A DNA stretch of 19,498 bases, from positions 1 to 19,498 of the forward strand of contig CAMCWG010000020.1 in assembly GCA_945882005.1 (NCBI GenBank). Reading direction: 5' to 3'. Made by a program: the position numbers and the translations under genes. The notes under the pieces were generated by a model. That model saw nothing but the letters and a program-made list of their open reading frames with translations. It was not told the origin of the DNA and made no database searches. Below, one piece after another: positions 1-6,876 of the stretch; within the stretch, counting starts at the first letter, position 1; each line of letters begins with the position of its first letter. The DNA is from Bordetella parapertussis. GTDB lineage: Bacteria > Pseudomonadota > Gammaproteobacteria > Burkholderiales > Burkholderiaceae_B.

Positions 1-124
1 GCTTTTAGCGGTGCTCATAGTTGCTTGTCTGCCGTTATGGTTTTGTATGCGTTGTTATGGTTGTTTTTCCAATATTACAGCTACACTGAATCATCTTGCT
101 CTGCCCCCTTAACGGAGACTTGCC

Positions 125-256
125 ATGAATAAACCCAGCCCAGAATTCGATAGCCTGTTGCCACCTTTGACACTGAATCGCCGGGGCTTTTTGGCGACCT
201 CGCTCATGAGCGGCTTCACGCTCGCAGCAGGTCCCGTGATGACGCACAAGTCATGA
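125..256 (+). CDS. Orphan twin-arginine signal leader (43 residues)
   Basis: This short reading frame is the 5' remnant of the broken dienelactone hydrolase. It contains an N-terminal polar stretch, the twin-arginine motif RRGFLA at residues 20-25 and a hydrophobic core ending in LAAGPV, then MTHKS and TGA. It has the original start and ribosome binding site, so it is probably still translated, but it carries no mature domain. Its TGA overlaps the ATG of the downstream half as ATGA (253-256), so ribosomes finishing here could restart on the next frame. The leader would not be attached to that product. Confidence 0.5.
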   Translation: MNKPSPEFDSLLPPLTLNRRGFLATSLMSGFTLAAGPVMTHKS

Positions 257-702
257 GCGATCTAGATGCCACCGCGAAGTGGGCTGCTGCAAATGGTGGT
301 GACCCTAAGCGCCTGGCGATCACTGGCTTCTGCTGGGGTGGCCGCATTGTGTGGCTGTACTCGGCACACAATCCAAACTTGAAAGCAGGCGTTGCTTGGT
401 ATGGTCGCCTAGTGGGTGATAAAGACGCATTGCGCACCTCGCAGCCTGTTGATATCGCCGGCCAGATGAAAGCCCCTGTGCTTGGTTTGTACGGTGGCAA
501 AGACACCGGCATTCCTGTCACAACCGTTGATCAGATGAAGACTGCCCTGACAAGCGGATCAGCCGCAGCTAAGGCATCGAGCTTCATCGTCTACCCAGAA
601 GCGCCACACGCCTTCCACGCTGACTATCGGCCTAGCTATCGCGCGACTGAAGCAAAAGAAGCCTGGGATAAAGCGCATGCCTGGTTTAAAAAATATCTTT
701 AA
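253..702 (+). CDS. Dienelactone hydrolase family protein, C-terminal half
   Basis: The 149 residues match the C-terminal half of the dienelactone hydrolase fold (PF01738), an alpha/beta hydrolase that opens lactone rings in chlorocatechol and related pathways. The catalytic triad can be placed: the Cys nucleophile in GFCWGGR (about residue 27), the Asp in YGGKDTGIP, and the His in PHAFH near the C-terminus. Missing are the N-terminal strands and the residues that normally shape the active site, since the usual length is near 220-290. ATG 253 is the first start in this frame. It has no independent Shine-Dalgarno sequence and overlaps the upstream stop as ATGA. A stable, active enzyme seems unlikely; this is best treated as part of a pseudogene. 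The RidA-like gene follows 19 bases after the stop and may share its transcript. Confidence 0.75.
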   Translation: MSDLDATAKWAAANGGDPKRLAITGFCWGGRIVWLYSAHNPNLKAGVAWYGRLVGDKDALRTSQPVDIAGQMKAPVLGLYGGKDTGIPVTTVDQMKTALTSGSAAAKASSFIVYPEAPHAFHADYRPSYRATEAKEAWDKAHAWFKKYL

Positions 703-721
703 TTGATCAAGGAGTAGCAAC

Positions 722-1075
722 ATGAGTGCAATTACCCGCATTGATTCCAACGAGCGGTTGAGCCGTGTCGTGATTCATGGCGACACTGTGTATGTCGCAG
801 GAATCACTTCAAGTGTCAAAGGCGACATCGTCGCGCAGACGCGCGATGTATTCGTAAAGATTGATGGTCACTTGGCGAGCGCCGGTACAGACAAGCATCA
901 CTTGCTGACTGTCCAGATCTGGTTGAAGGATATCACCAAAGACTTCGAAGGCATGAACTCTGTTTGGGCTGAGTGGGCACCCAAGAACGCACTGCCCACA
1001 CGCGCAACAGGCGAAGTTAAGCTTGCTGCGCCTGATCTGTTGGTTGAGGTCATCGTCTCGGCTGCTAAAAAATAG
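722..1075 (+). CDS. RidA family protein (YjgF/YER057c/UK114)
   Basis: The 117-residue protein has the length and pattern of the RidA family, small trimeric cytosolic proteins. The best known members hydrolyse reactive enamine/imine intermediates released by PLP enzymes. The C-terminal signature is present: LPTRATGEVKLAAPDLLVEV, with Arg94 matching the conserved substrate-carboxylate-binding Arg and Glu109 in the usual acidic position. The first strands (RVVIHGDTVYVAG) are also typical. GGAG at 711-714 lies 7 bases before the ATG. Subfamily members without proven deaminase activity exist, so the exact reaction is open. The gene lies just behind the broken dienelactone hydrolase and ahead of the flavoprotein, with short gaps suggesting one transcript. 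Confidence 0.88.
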   Translation: MSAITRIDSNERLSRVVIHGDTVYVAGITSSVKGDIVAQTRDVFVKIDGHLASAGTDKHHLLTVQIWLKDITKDFEGMNSVWAEWAPKNALPTRATGEVKLAAPDLLVEVIVSAAKK

Positions 1076-1110
1076 TCTGACGTATTTTTTCCTCACAGCC
1101 CGGAGTCGTT

Positions 1111-2343
1111 TTGGTAACAGTTGCTGTCATTGGTGCCGGGCCTGCAGGATTGATGGCGGCAGAAGGTTTGGCTGAACAAGGCTTGAAGGTTCAGGTCTAT
1201 GAAGCTAAGCCTTCTGCGGGACGCAAGTTTTTAATGGCAGGTCGCGGTGGGTTGAACATCACCCACTCCGAACCTGCCGAATTATTTGTATCGCGTTATG
1301 CCGAGCGCACACCGCAGATGGCTGCTTTGTTATCTTCGTTCGATGCAGCCGCGTTGCGTGAATGGGTGCATGCCCTCAATATCGAGACCTTTATCGGTAG
1401 CTCGGGTCGAGTCTTTCCGGCCGAGATGAAAGCTGCGCCTCTGTTACGTGCCTGGATGCACCGCTTGCGCGGTCAAGGCGTACAGTTTTTGATGCGACAT
1501 CGCTGGCTTGGTTGGGATGCTAATCAGGCGCTGCGTTTTGATACACCCAAAGGTGAAATCACAACTACTCCTGACGCGACGATTCTTGTGTTAGGTGGTG
1601 GCAGCTGGGCCAAGCTCGGTTCCGACGGAGCTTGGTGGCCCTGGCTAGAAGAACAGGGCGTCGCGCTTGCGCCACTGTTACCAAGTAATGGCGGTTTCGA
1701 AACCAAGTGGTCGCAACACTTTATCGATAAGTGTGCAGGTCAACCACTTAAGACTGCCACGTTTTGGGTCGAGAGCGCTGACGCTACACCGTTGCGTGGT
1801 GAATGTATGGTGACCGAGCACGGTCTAGAAGGCGGTGCGATCTATGCGTTGTCCGCGGCGCTACGCACACAGATTTTGCAGCTTGGTGCTGCGACCTTAT
1901 ATGTTGATCTGTTGCCAGATCACAGCCCAGAAAAAGTGTTCGACGAAGTTTCACGCGGGCGCGGTACACGCTCGATGTCATCCCACCTGCGCTCACGCTT
2001 AGGCATTCAAGGCGTGAAGGCTACGCTGCTGCGTGAGTGCTTGCCTGCAGAAGTGTTCGATCGCCCCTCCGCGCTTGCCTCCGCAATTAAAGCCCTACCC
2101 ATTACGTTGAACGCGTGCCGTCCAATAGACGAAGCGATCAGCACGGCAGGCGGCGTGATGTTTGAAGGCTTGACTGAACAGTTAATGATTTCAAACAAAC
2201 CGGGCGTGTTCGTCGCGGGTGAGATGCTCGACTGGGAAGCCCCAACCGGCGGTTACTTGCTGAACGGCGTCATGGCGTCTGGTCGTGCGGCCGCGCAGGG
2301 TGCTGTAGCGTGGCTTCAGCGACGTGATTGCAACACGAGGTAG
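1111..2343 (+). CDS. BaiN/HI0933-like family flavoprotein (TIGR03862 type)
   Basis: This 410-residue protein is an FAD-dependent oxidoreductase of the HI0933/BaiN family (PF03486); the TIGR03862 branch fits best. The Rossmann motif VAVIGAGPAG lies at residues 4-13. The family motif GRKFLMAGRGGLNITH follows at about 37-52, and the C-terminal FAD-contacting segment is VFVAGEMLDWEAPTGGYLL with NGVMASGRAAA. The start is a TTG at 1111, supported by CGGAG at 1101-1105 and by the Rossmann motif beginning at once; no ATG or GTG lies in frame nearby. The physiological substrate of this branch is not established, and some relatives reduce bile acids or other enones. The last 28 bases overlap the convergent nucleotidyltransferase gene. 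Confidence 0.85.
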   Translation: MVTVAVIGAGPAGLMAAEGLAEQGLKVQVYEAKPSAGRKFLMAGRGGLNITHSEPAELFVSRYAERTPQMAALLSSFDAAALREWVHALNIETFIGSSGRVFPAEMKAAPLLRAWMHRLRGQGVQFLMRHRWLGWDANQALRFDTPKGEITTTPDATILVLGGGSWAKLGSDGAWWPWLEEQGVALAPLLPSNGGFETKWSQHFIDKCAGQPLKTATFWVESADATPLRGECMVTEHGLEGGAIYALSAALRTQILQLGAATLYVDLLPDHSPEKVFDEVSRGRGTRSMSSHLRSRLGIQGVKATLLRECLPAEVFDRPSALASAIKALPITLNACRPIDEAISTAGGVMFEGLTEQLMISNKPGVFVAGEMLDWEAPTGGYLLNGVMASGRAAAQGAVAWLQRRDCNTR

Positions 2344-2633
2344 TGTTGGGCGATTAGCTTGCGAAACGCTTCGCTTGTTGTTGCCCAATCCAAAATGTCG
2401 ACCTTACAGGTGAGCGCCGATTCAGACAGCTCTTCTGAAAGCGCCGCCAAGATGCTGAGTGGAACAGGCTGCTCTCCGACCACAACAATGTCTAGGTCAG
2501 AGAAGGGTTTGTGTTTGCCATTCGTGCGTGAGCCAAAGGCCCATACCTCATGATTTGGGATGTGTCGCGCCAGCGCGGCCAAGACAAGCGCCTTCTCGCT
2601 GTCTGAAAGCGCAAGTGTAGGCAATTCGCTCAC
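2316..2633 (-). CDS. mntA: MntA-type nucleotidyltransferase antitoxin
   Basis: The 105-residue protein is a minimal nucleotidyltransferase (MNT). It shows the polymerase-beta-like active site GSX10DXD exactly: Gly34-Ser35, then Asp46-x-Asp48 (FSDLDIVV), with a third acidic residue in KVDILD near residue 79. In characterised HepT-MntA pairs the MNT protein transfers AMP groups to a tyrosine of the HEPN toxin and so neutralises it. It starts with GTG at 2633, overlapping the TGA of the HEPN gene as GTGA, which points to translational coupling. The 3' end overlaps the oppositely oriented flavoprotein gene by 28 bases. A housekeeping or HI0073-like role without toxin activity remains possible. 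Confidence 0.87.
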   Translation of the reverse strand: MSELPTLALSDSEKALVLAALARHIPNHEVWAFGSRTNGKHKPFSDLDIVVVGEQPVPLSILAALSEELSESALTCKVDILDWATTSEAFRKLIAQHYLVLQSRR

Positions 2634-3040
2634 GCGATACGCACCTTCAAGTTTGTCAGAAGCGTTTGGGCCTCAGCTAAGAAAGCCGGTATTGCCTTGA
2701 CGACTTCAACAGCAATGTTTTCATCATAGGTGTGGCTGGTTTTGCTTCGCATATCGCGATACGTTCGCCAGGTTGTCCAGTCGCCAGCAAGAAGCCCTTG
2801 CTCGTTCGCTGTTCGAATCAGATCCGCAAAAGGCATCGCGTCGAAGGCGCTTGGAGTGGCCGAGCTCATCTCCAGATATCGCTTGAGCATCTTGTGACTA
2901 ATTTCGTACGTAAATTCGAACCGCTGTATCAATCCATCGCGCAACTGAGCGTCGGACAGGTTTGCCCGATGCCGCTCGAGCCCTTCGTCTAATTTACCGA
3001 CGGCGTTTGATAGCGATGAGAGGTCAAGCGCAATGGCCAT
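2630..3040 (-). CDS. hepT: HEPN-domain toxin / nucleotidyltransferase substrate-binding protein (HI0074 family)
   Basis: This 136-residue, all-helical protein belongs to the HI0074 / NTase_sub_bind group of HEPN proteins (PF08780). It carries the motif RX4HXY in full: Arg98-SKTS-His103-Thr-Tyr105. In HepT toxins this motif is the RNase site, and its tyrosine is the residue AMPylated by the partner MNT. Other family marks are FEFTYEISHK near residue 41 and WRTYRDMR before the motif. The toxin gene comes first and the antitoxin follows with overlapping stop and start, the usual order for this system. No strong Shine-Dalgarno is visible before the ATG at 3040. Toxicity is inferred from family and motif, since some HI0074-type pairs have not been tested. 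Confidence 0.85.
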   Translation of the reverse strand: MAIALDLSSLSNAVGKLDEGLERHRANLSDAQLRDGLIQRFEFTYEISHKMLKRYLEMSSATPSAFDAMPFADLIRTANEQGLLAGDWTTWRTYRDMRSKTSHTYDENIAVEVVKAIPAFLAEAQTLLTNLKVRIA

Positions 3041-3121
3041 AGGTGATCGTTGGAGCGTGTTGAGTTCAAAGCTAATTTTAAGTCAGTAACGGATCTTTAG
3101 CTCTTGCATTCTGTGCGTGGC

Positions 3122-3919
3122 TTAATTCCCGTCTTCCATCGTAAGCAGCGTGGGTTGAATCTGTTCGATGGCTTTGGTGATGCAAGAGATCGCTAGGTCG
3201 CTGCGGCCCTTGTCCATGCGCTGGCTTAGCGTCGCCACACTGATGGCGGCAACCGGATGATTGTTTTTATCGAAGATCGGAAACGCGATCGTGCGCACAC
3301 CAGGCAGCTCGACCACATCGCTAATCACAAAGCCCCGAGCGCGTGCGCGCGCAATGACTTTACGTACTTCCGGTTCTGAATAGTTTGGAAACTTTTCGGT
3401 GCAGCGCTCTTTGTTGATGCTCAGGATCCGGTCGATCTCGTTGTCGTCCAGAAAGCTCAAGATCGCGAGTGCGCCGCCGCCAATCGTCAACGGTCGCCTG
3501 CGACCCACTTCCAGAACAAATACCTTGATAGGGAAGGCACCTTCGGCCCGATCAATACAGACCCCGTCAAAGCCCGCCCGCGTGGTCAAAAAAACCGTGT
3601 CGCCCGTGGTTTGCGCGATCTGTTGCAGATGTGCGTGGCACAAGTCACGCATATTGGTGCGCGGGCTTGCCGCCAAGCCCATCTCATAGATCATGCTGCC
3701 CAAAAAATACCGTTTGCTGGTTTCGTCCTGACGAATCAAACCTTCAGACACCAATCCCTGCAAAATCCGGTGGGCGGTTGGGCGTTCGATATTGACCTCC
3801 GTGCACAGGTCGATCAGACGGGCCCCGAGACGATTGCGTGCCGATACGCTGCGCAACAGGGCGGCAACCCGTTGGACAACTTGCGTGCCTGATTTGATGG
3901 CAGGTGTCGGGGCATTCAT
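3122..3919 (-). CDS. IclR family transcriptional regulator
   Basis: The 265-residue protein has the two-part IclR layout: an N-terminal winged helix-turn-helix (about residues 12-75, with LIDLCTEVNIERPTAHRILQGL as recognition region) and a C-terminal effector-binding domain (about 80-255) with GRRRPLTIGGGALAILSFL and the closing AISVATLSQRM. IclR proteins bind small organic acids and usually control nearby catabolic or transport genes, often repressing themselves. The promoter region carries a 9-base-arm palindrome overlapping a likely -10 box, consistent with autorepression. Its target pathway is not stated by the sequence. The GMC/amidase/TRAP genes downstream on the other strand are the obvious candidates. 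The ATG at 3919 has no strong ribosome binding site. Confidence 0.92.
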   Translation of the reverse strand: MNAPTPAIKSGTQVVQRVAALLRSVSARNRLGARLIDLCTEVNIERPTAHRILQGLVSEGLIRQDETSKRYFLGSMIYEMGLAASPRTNMRDLCHAHLQQIAQTTGDTVFLTTRAGFDGVCIDRAEGAFPIKVFVLEVGRRRPLTIGGGALAILSFLDDNEIDRILSINKERCTEKFPNYSEPEVRKVIARARARGFVISDVVELPGVRTIAFPIFDKNNHPVAAISVATLSQRMDKGRSDLAISCITKAIEQIQPTLLTMEDGN

Positions 3920-3934
3920 TGGTAGGGGTTCAGT

Positions 3935-3958
3935 ATATGGACTGGAATTAGTCCATAT
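3935..3958. promoter_or_regulatory. Palindromic operator, probable IclR-family binding site
   Basis: Arms ATATGGACT (3935-3943) and AGTCCATAT (3950-3958) are a perfect 9-base inverted repeat around GGAATT. The centre-to-centre geometry and the TGGA/TCCA cores resemble sites used by IclR-type dimers. It lies 15 bases upstream of the regulator's start codon and touches the likely -10 box, the classic position for autorepression. The palindrome is seen directly; its role is inferred. Confidence 0.65.
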
Positions 3959-3986
3959 TATGGCCCTCTGAATACAAACTGTCCAA
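3957..3986 (-). promoter_or_regulatory. Likely promoter of the IclR-type regulator gene
   Basis: On the minus strand a -35-like TTGGAC (3986-3981) and a -10-like CATAAT (3962-3957, five of six to consensus) are 18 bases apart. The start codon lies about 40 bases further on. The -10 box overlaps the palindromic operator. The -35 box is weak. A separate 10-base palindrome, CCCGTACGGG (3987-3996), sits directly upstream. Confidence 0.4.
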
Positions 3987-4074
3987 CCCGTACGGGACGC
4001 TAATCAAAGCCCCTCTTGGTAATGCCCTTCGCTAAAATGCATTCCACCATCTTTCGATCAACGGCTTGCCTCAC

Positions 4075-4566
4075 ATGTTTGTCACCGCATCACTAGCGCA
4101 TCTGCCCAAGGCAGAGCAGTATCGCGAACTAGCCCTTCAAGCACGGGCCTTGATGGACGGCGAAACTGACCGTATCGCCAATGCCGCAAACATGGCCGCA
4201 CTCGTCATGCATGCGCTTAGTGCTCTGAACTGGGCTGGGTTTTATTTTTATGACGGAACCGAGCTTGTACTTGGCCCGTTTCAAGGCAAGCCTGCCTGTT
4301 TGCGCATCCCGCTTAACAAAGGCGTTTGTGGCGCGGCTGCGACAACCCGTCAGGTTCAATGTGTGGCGGATGTGCATGCCTTTCCCGGGCATATCGCATG
4401 CGATGCAGCCTCACGCTCCGAGTTGGTGATTCCTCTTTTTAATGAAGGGCAATTGATTGGCGTGTGGGATCTAGATAGCCCAGTGCCCGCAAGGTTTGAT
4501 GCAGAAGATCAGGCAGGGATGCAAGTCTTGTGCGATATTTACATGCACGCGGTTTATAAAAAATAA
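4075..4566 (+). CDS. Free methionine-(R)-sulfoxide reductase (GAF domain)
   Basis: The single GAF domain of 163 residues matches fRMsr (YebR type), a cytosolic enzyme that reduces free L-methionine-(R)-sulfoxide. The family core is clear: NWAGFYFYDGTELVLGPFQG, then the three active-site cysteines Cys75, Cys85 and Cys109, spaced by 10 and 24 as in the E. coli enzyme (Cys84, Cys94, Cys118). The segment HIACDAASRSELVIPL is also typical. I chose ATG 4075. An in-frame TTG at 4066 would add three residues, and neither has a good Shine-Dalgarno sequence. A -10-like TAAAAT lies at 4033-4038 without a convincing -35 box. The GMC gene starts 18 bases after the stop, so the two may be co-transcribed. 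Confidence 0.9.
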   Translation: MFVTASLAHLPKAEQYRELALQARALMDGETDRIANAANMAALVMHALSALNWAGFYFYDGTELVLGPFQGKPACLRIPLNKGVCGAAATTRQVQCVADVHAFPGHIACDAASRSELVIPLFNEGQLIGVWDLDSPVPARFDAEDQAGMQVLCDIYMHAVYKK

Positions 4567-4584
4567 ATAAGAGCAGACAACATC

Positions 4585-6195
4585 ATGACAACACCCCATT
4601 CACTCGACTTTGATTACGTCATCGTTGGTGCAGGTTCGGCCGGCTGTGTGCTGGCTAACCGCTTGTCGGCTGATCCCAAAAACCGTGTGCTGTTGCTTGA
4701 GGCCGGTGGCAAGGATGATTGGCACTGGATCCATATTCCCGTTGGCTATTTGTACTGCATAGGCAACCCGCGCACTGACTGGTGTTATCGCACCAAGGCT
4801 GATCCCGGACTAAACGGCCGTGAACTCGGCTATCCGCGCGGGCGTGTGCTGGGCGGTTGTTCGTCGATCAATGGCATGATTTATATGCGTGGCCAAAGTG
4901 CCGACTATGATGGCTGGGCAGCGCTGGGCAATCCTGGCTGGGGCTGGAAAGATCTCTTGCCGCTCTATAAGGGCATGGAAAACCATCACGGTGGTGAAAG
5001 CGAGTTCCATGGTGCGGGCGGCGAGTGGCGTGTCGAGCCCGCACGTTTGTCCTGGGAGATCCTGGACGCGTTTCGCGATGCAGCCAACCAGGCAGGTATT
5101 CCGTCCACCACGGATTTCAACTGCGGTGATAACGAGGGCGCGAGTTACTTTGAGGTGAATCAACGCTCCGGCTGGCGCTGGAATGCCTCGAAAGCGTTTT
5201 TGCGGCCCATCAAGCACCGTACGAATCTAACGGTGCTGACGGATGCACGTACGACCAAGCTTGAATTTGAAGGGACACGGTGCACGGGCGTGCGGTTTCT
5301 CAAAGACGGAGAACAGCATATCGCGCGTGCGCACCGCGAGGTCGTGATGGCTGCGGGTGCAGTTGGCACGCCACAACTGTTACAGGCCTCGGGTGTCGGT
5401 CCTGCGGGCTTGTTGGGTTCGCTCGGCATCCCTGTGGTGCATGCGCTCGAAGGTGTGGGCCAAAACTTGCAAGATCACCTTCAGCTGCGCATGATTTATC
5501 GCGTACAGGGTGCGCGCACCTTGAATACGCTTGCGAATTCCTTGTGGGGTAAGGCGATGATCGGGCTTGAATACATGCTCACACGTCGTGGGCCCATGAG
5601 CATGGCGCCCTCGCAGTTAGGCGTCTTTGCAAAGTCTGGTCCCGAGCAGACCCGAGCCAATGTGGAATACCACGTGCAACCTCTGTCGCTCGAGCGCTTT
5701 GGTGAGCCCCTGCACAATTTCCCCGCTTTCACCGCATCGATTTGTAACGTGCGTCCAACTAGCCGTGGACACGTCAACATCACTTCCCCCGATACGGCGC
5801 AACACCCTGAGATTCTCGCGAACTATTTGTCTACACCCGAAGATCGTCATGTTGCAGCCGACAGTATTCGCCTGACCCGCCGCATCGTCGGCCAGTCAGC
5901 GCTCGCGCGCTTCAGCCCCGAAGAAATCAAACCAGGGGTCACAGAGGATACCGAAGAAGCGCTTGCCAAAGCCGCCGGTGAAATCGGCACCACGATTTTC
6001 CATCCCGTCGGCACCTGCAAAATGGGACAAGATCCCATGGCAGTTGTCGATGCGAGCCTGCGGGTACAAGGGATTCAGGGCTTGCGCGTGGCCGATGCCT
6101 CAATCATGCCAACGATCACCTCGGGCAATACCAACTCTCCGACGATGGTGATCGCTGAGAAAGCAGCACAGATGATTTTGGCGCAGGCGCGCTGA
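4585..6195 (+). CDS. GMC family FAD-dependent oxidoreductase (choline/alcohol dehydrogenase-like)
   Basis: The 536-residue flavoprotein has the full GMC layout. The FAD-binding Rossmann motif VIVGAGSAGCVLANRL begins at residue 12, with GAGSAG at 15-20. The first GMC signature, GRVLGGCSSINGMIYMRG, starts at residue 86, and the substrate domain fills the middle. Near the C-terminus is HPVGTCKMG with catalytic His473, and 44 residues later NTNSPT with Asn517, the same spacing as the His/Asn pair of choline oxidase. Such enzymes oxidise an alcohol to an aldehyde or acid in the cytoplasm and pass electrons to quinone or oxygen. It lacks a signal peptide. Annotation as choline dehydrogenase would be only by overall similarity, and no betaine genes lie nearby. 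The gene is convergent with the ureidoglycolate lyase-like gene. Confidence 0.92.
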   Translation: MTTPHSLDFDYVIVGAGSAGCVLANRLSADPKNRVLLLEAGGKDDWHWIHIPVGYLYCIGNPRTDWCYRTKADPGLNGRELGYPRGRVLGGCSSINGMIYMRGQSADYDGWAALGNPGWGWKDLLPLYKGMENHHGGESEFHGAGGEWRVEPARLSWEILDAFRDAANQAGIPSTTDFNCGDNEGASYFEVNQRSGWRWNASKAFLRPIKHRTNLTVLTDARTTKLEFEGTRCTGVRFLKDGEQHIARAHREVVMAAGAVGTPQLLQASGVGPAGLLGSLGIPVVHALEGVGQNLQDHLQLRMIYRVQGARTLNTLANSLWGKAMIGLEYMLTRRGPMSMAPSQLGVFAKSGPEQTRANVEYHVQPLSLERFGEPLHNFPAFTASICNVRPTSRGHVNITSPDTAQHPEILANYLSTPEDRHVAADSIRLTRRIVGQSALARFSPEEIKPGVTEDTEEALAKAAGEIGTTIFHPVGTCKMGQDPMAVVDASLRVQGIQGLRVADASIMPTITSGNTNSPTMVIAEKAAQMILAQAR

Positions 6196-6218
6196 GCACA
6201 CCGGTCGCGCTGAGCGCG
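6188..6218. repeat. Short 18-base-spaced direct repeat with palindrome at the GMC gene end
   Basis: CGCGCTGAGC occurs at 6188-6197, containing the GMC stop codon, and again at 6206-6215. The second copy continues into a 13-base palindrome, CGCGCT-G-AGCGCG (6206-6218), between two convergent genes. It could fold as a small hairpin, but no T-tract follows, so a terminator function is doubtful. It looks like a small tandem duplication of the gene end. Confidence 0.4.
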
Positions 6219-6237
6219 CACACTGTAATCGTTTGCT

Positions 6238-6747
6238 CTAAGCGCGCCGCACTTCGACGGGCTGCTTCAACGATTGGATTTCACAGTCGACGACCCGCCC
6301 GCGCCGCTCGAGCACCACATAATCTCCATCCCGTTGCGATAACAGCGGGTGGTGCCAGGTCGCTGGCTTGAAGGTCACGCCACACGAGCCATCAATCCAG
6401 AATGCGGCGATCGAACTTTCGAGCGGTGTCTTGCCATTGGTTGCTGGATCGCCAAGAGCCACGATCACCACAAACGGCACACCCGCCAGTGGGATGAATG
6501 ATTGGCTACCAATGCAGTGCCGTTCAAGTTCCACTGCCGTAAAAGGGAGTGGGTTGGCACGCGCCCGGTAGAGGTTTAAAGAAGGCTCGCCATCTTGGCC
6601 CGTCAGGGCTGGGTCGGCTAAGGCAATTTTTTCGCTGGTGCCACCGTTGATGAATAAGCCGCTGGCGACCTCGCCACCCAAAACATCGCCGTAGGGAGCA
6701 AAGGCCTGCTGAGTCAGGGGCTGAACAAGGAGTGTGCGTGAAGACAT
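6238..6747 (-). CDS. Ureidoglycolate lyase-like protein (AllA family)
   Basis: The 169 residues match the AllA/ureidoglycolate lyase family (PF04115). This enzyme splits ureidoglycolate to glyoxylate and urea at the end of allantoin breakdown. Family marks are TQQAFAPYGDVL near the N-terminus, VELERHCIGSQSFIPL (about 72-87), PFVVIVALGD (91-100) and TWHHPLL (130-136). I chose ATG 6747, which places the family start correctly. A TTG at 6783 would add 12 poorly conserved residues. No good Shine-Dalgarno is seen for either. It is divergent from the antiporter-like gene, with 129 bases between. No allantoinase or allantoate hydrolase is in the window, so the true substrate may be another ureido or hydroxy acid. 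Confidence 0.88.
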   Translation of the reverse strand: MSSRTLLVQPLTQQAFAPYGDVLGGEVASGLFINGGTSEKIALADPALTGQDGEPSLNLYRARANPLPFTAVELERHCIGSQSFIPLAGVPFVVIVALGDPATNGKTPLESSIAAFWIDGSCGVTFKPATWHHPLLSQRDGDYVVLERRGRVVDCEIQSLKQPVEVRRA

Positions 6748-6876
6748 GGGTGACAGCATCAACCAGAAACAAATTGATGTCAATCCTTACATCCTGAAAC
6801 GACCCAACAATAGACTGTGATTTCGGAGCCTCCTACGGTATAGTCACCACGATCAAAGGTATATCGAGACCATTTC

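Larger units (their letters stand above)
125..702 (+). pseudogene. Dienelactone hydrolase, disrupted by an internal deletion with frameshift
   Basis: The gene begins with a good ribosome binding site (GGAG at 114-117) and an ATG at 125. It encodes a twin-arginine leader (NRRGFLATS followed by a hydrophobic stretch and AAGPV) and then stops at 254-256. From about position 238, in another frame, the sequence becomes the C-terminal half of a dienelactone hydrolase ([11 protein letters not shown], then GFCWGGR). Family members with this leader continue for roughly 100 further residues between the two parts, including the first half of the alpha/beta-hydrolase fold. That part is absent here. The junction lies at a short GATG word, which suits a deletion through microhomology. 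The deleted length cannot be a multiple of three because the frame changes. The deletion and its size are inferred from family knowledge; the leader, stop and frame change are seen directly. Confidence 0.8.

Noticed and set aside
4016..4038. Promoter TTGGTA / TAAAAT before the methionine sulfoxide reductase gene
   Set aside because: The spacing is only 11 bases, too short for a sigma-70 promoter. Only the -10-like box is mentioned.
6748..6783. Longer N-terminus of the AllA-like protein from TTG 6783
   Set aside because: The extra residues are not part of the family, and the purine run AAGGA sits directly on the TTG without spacing.
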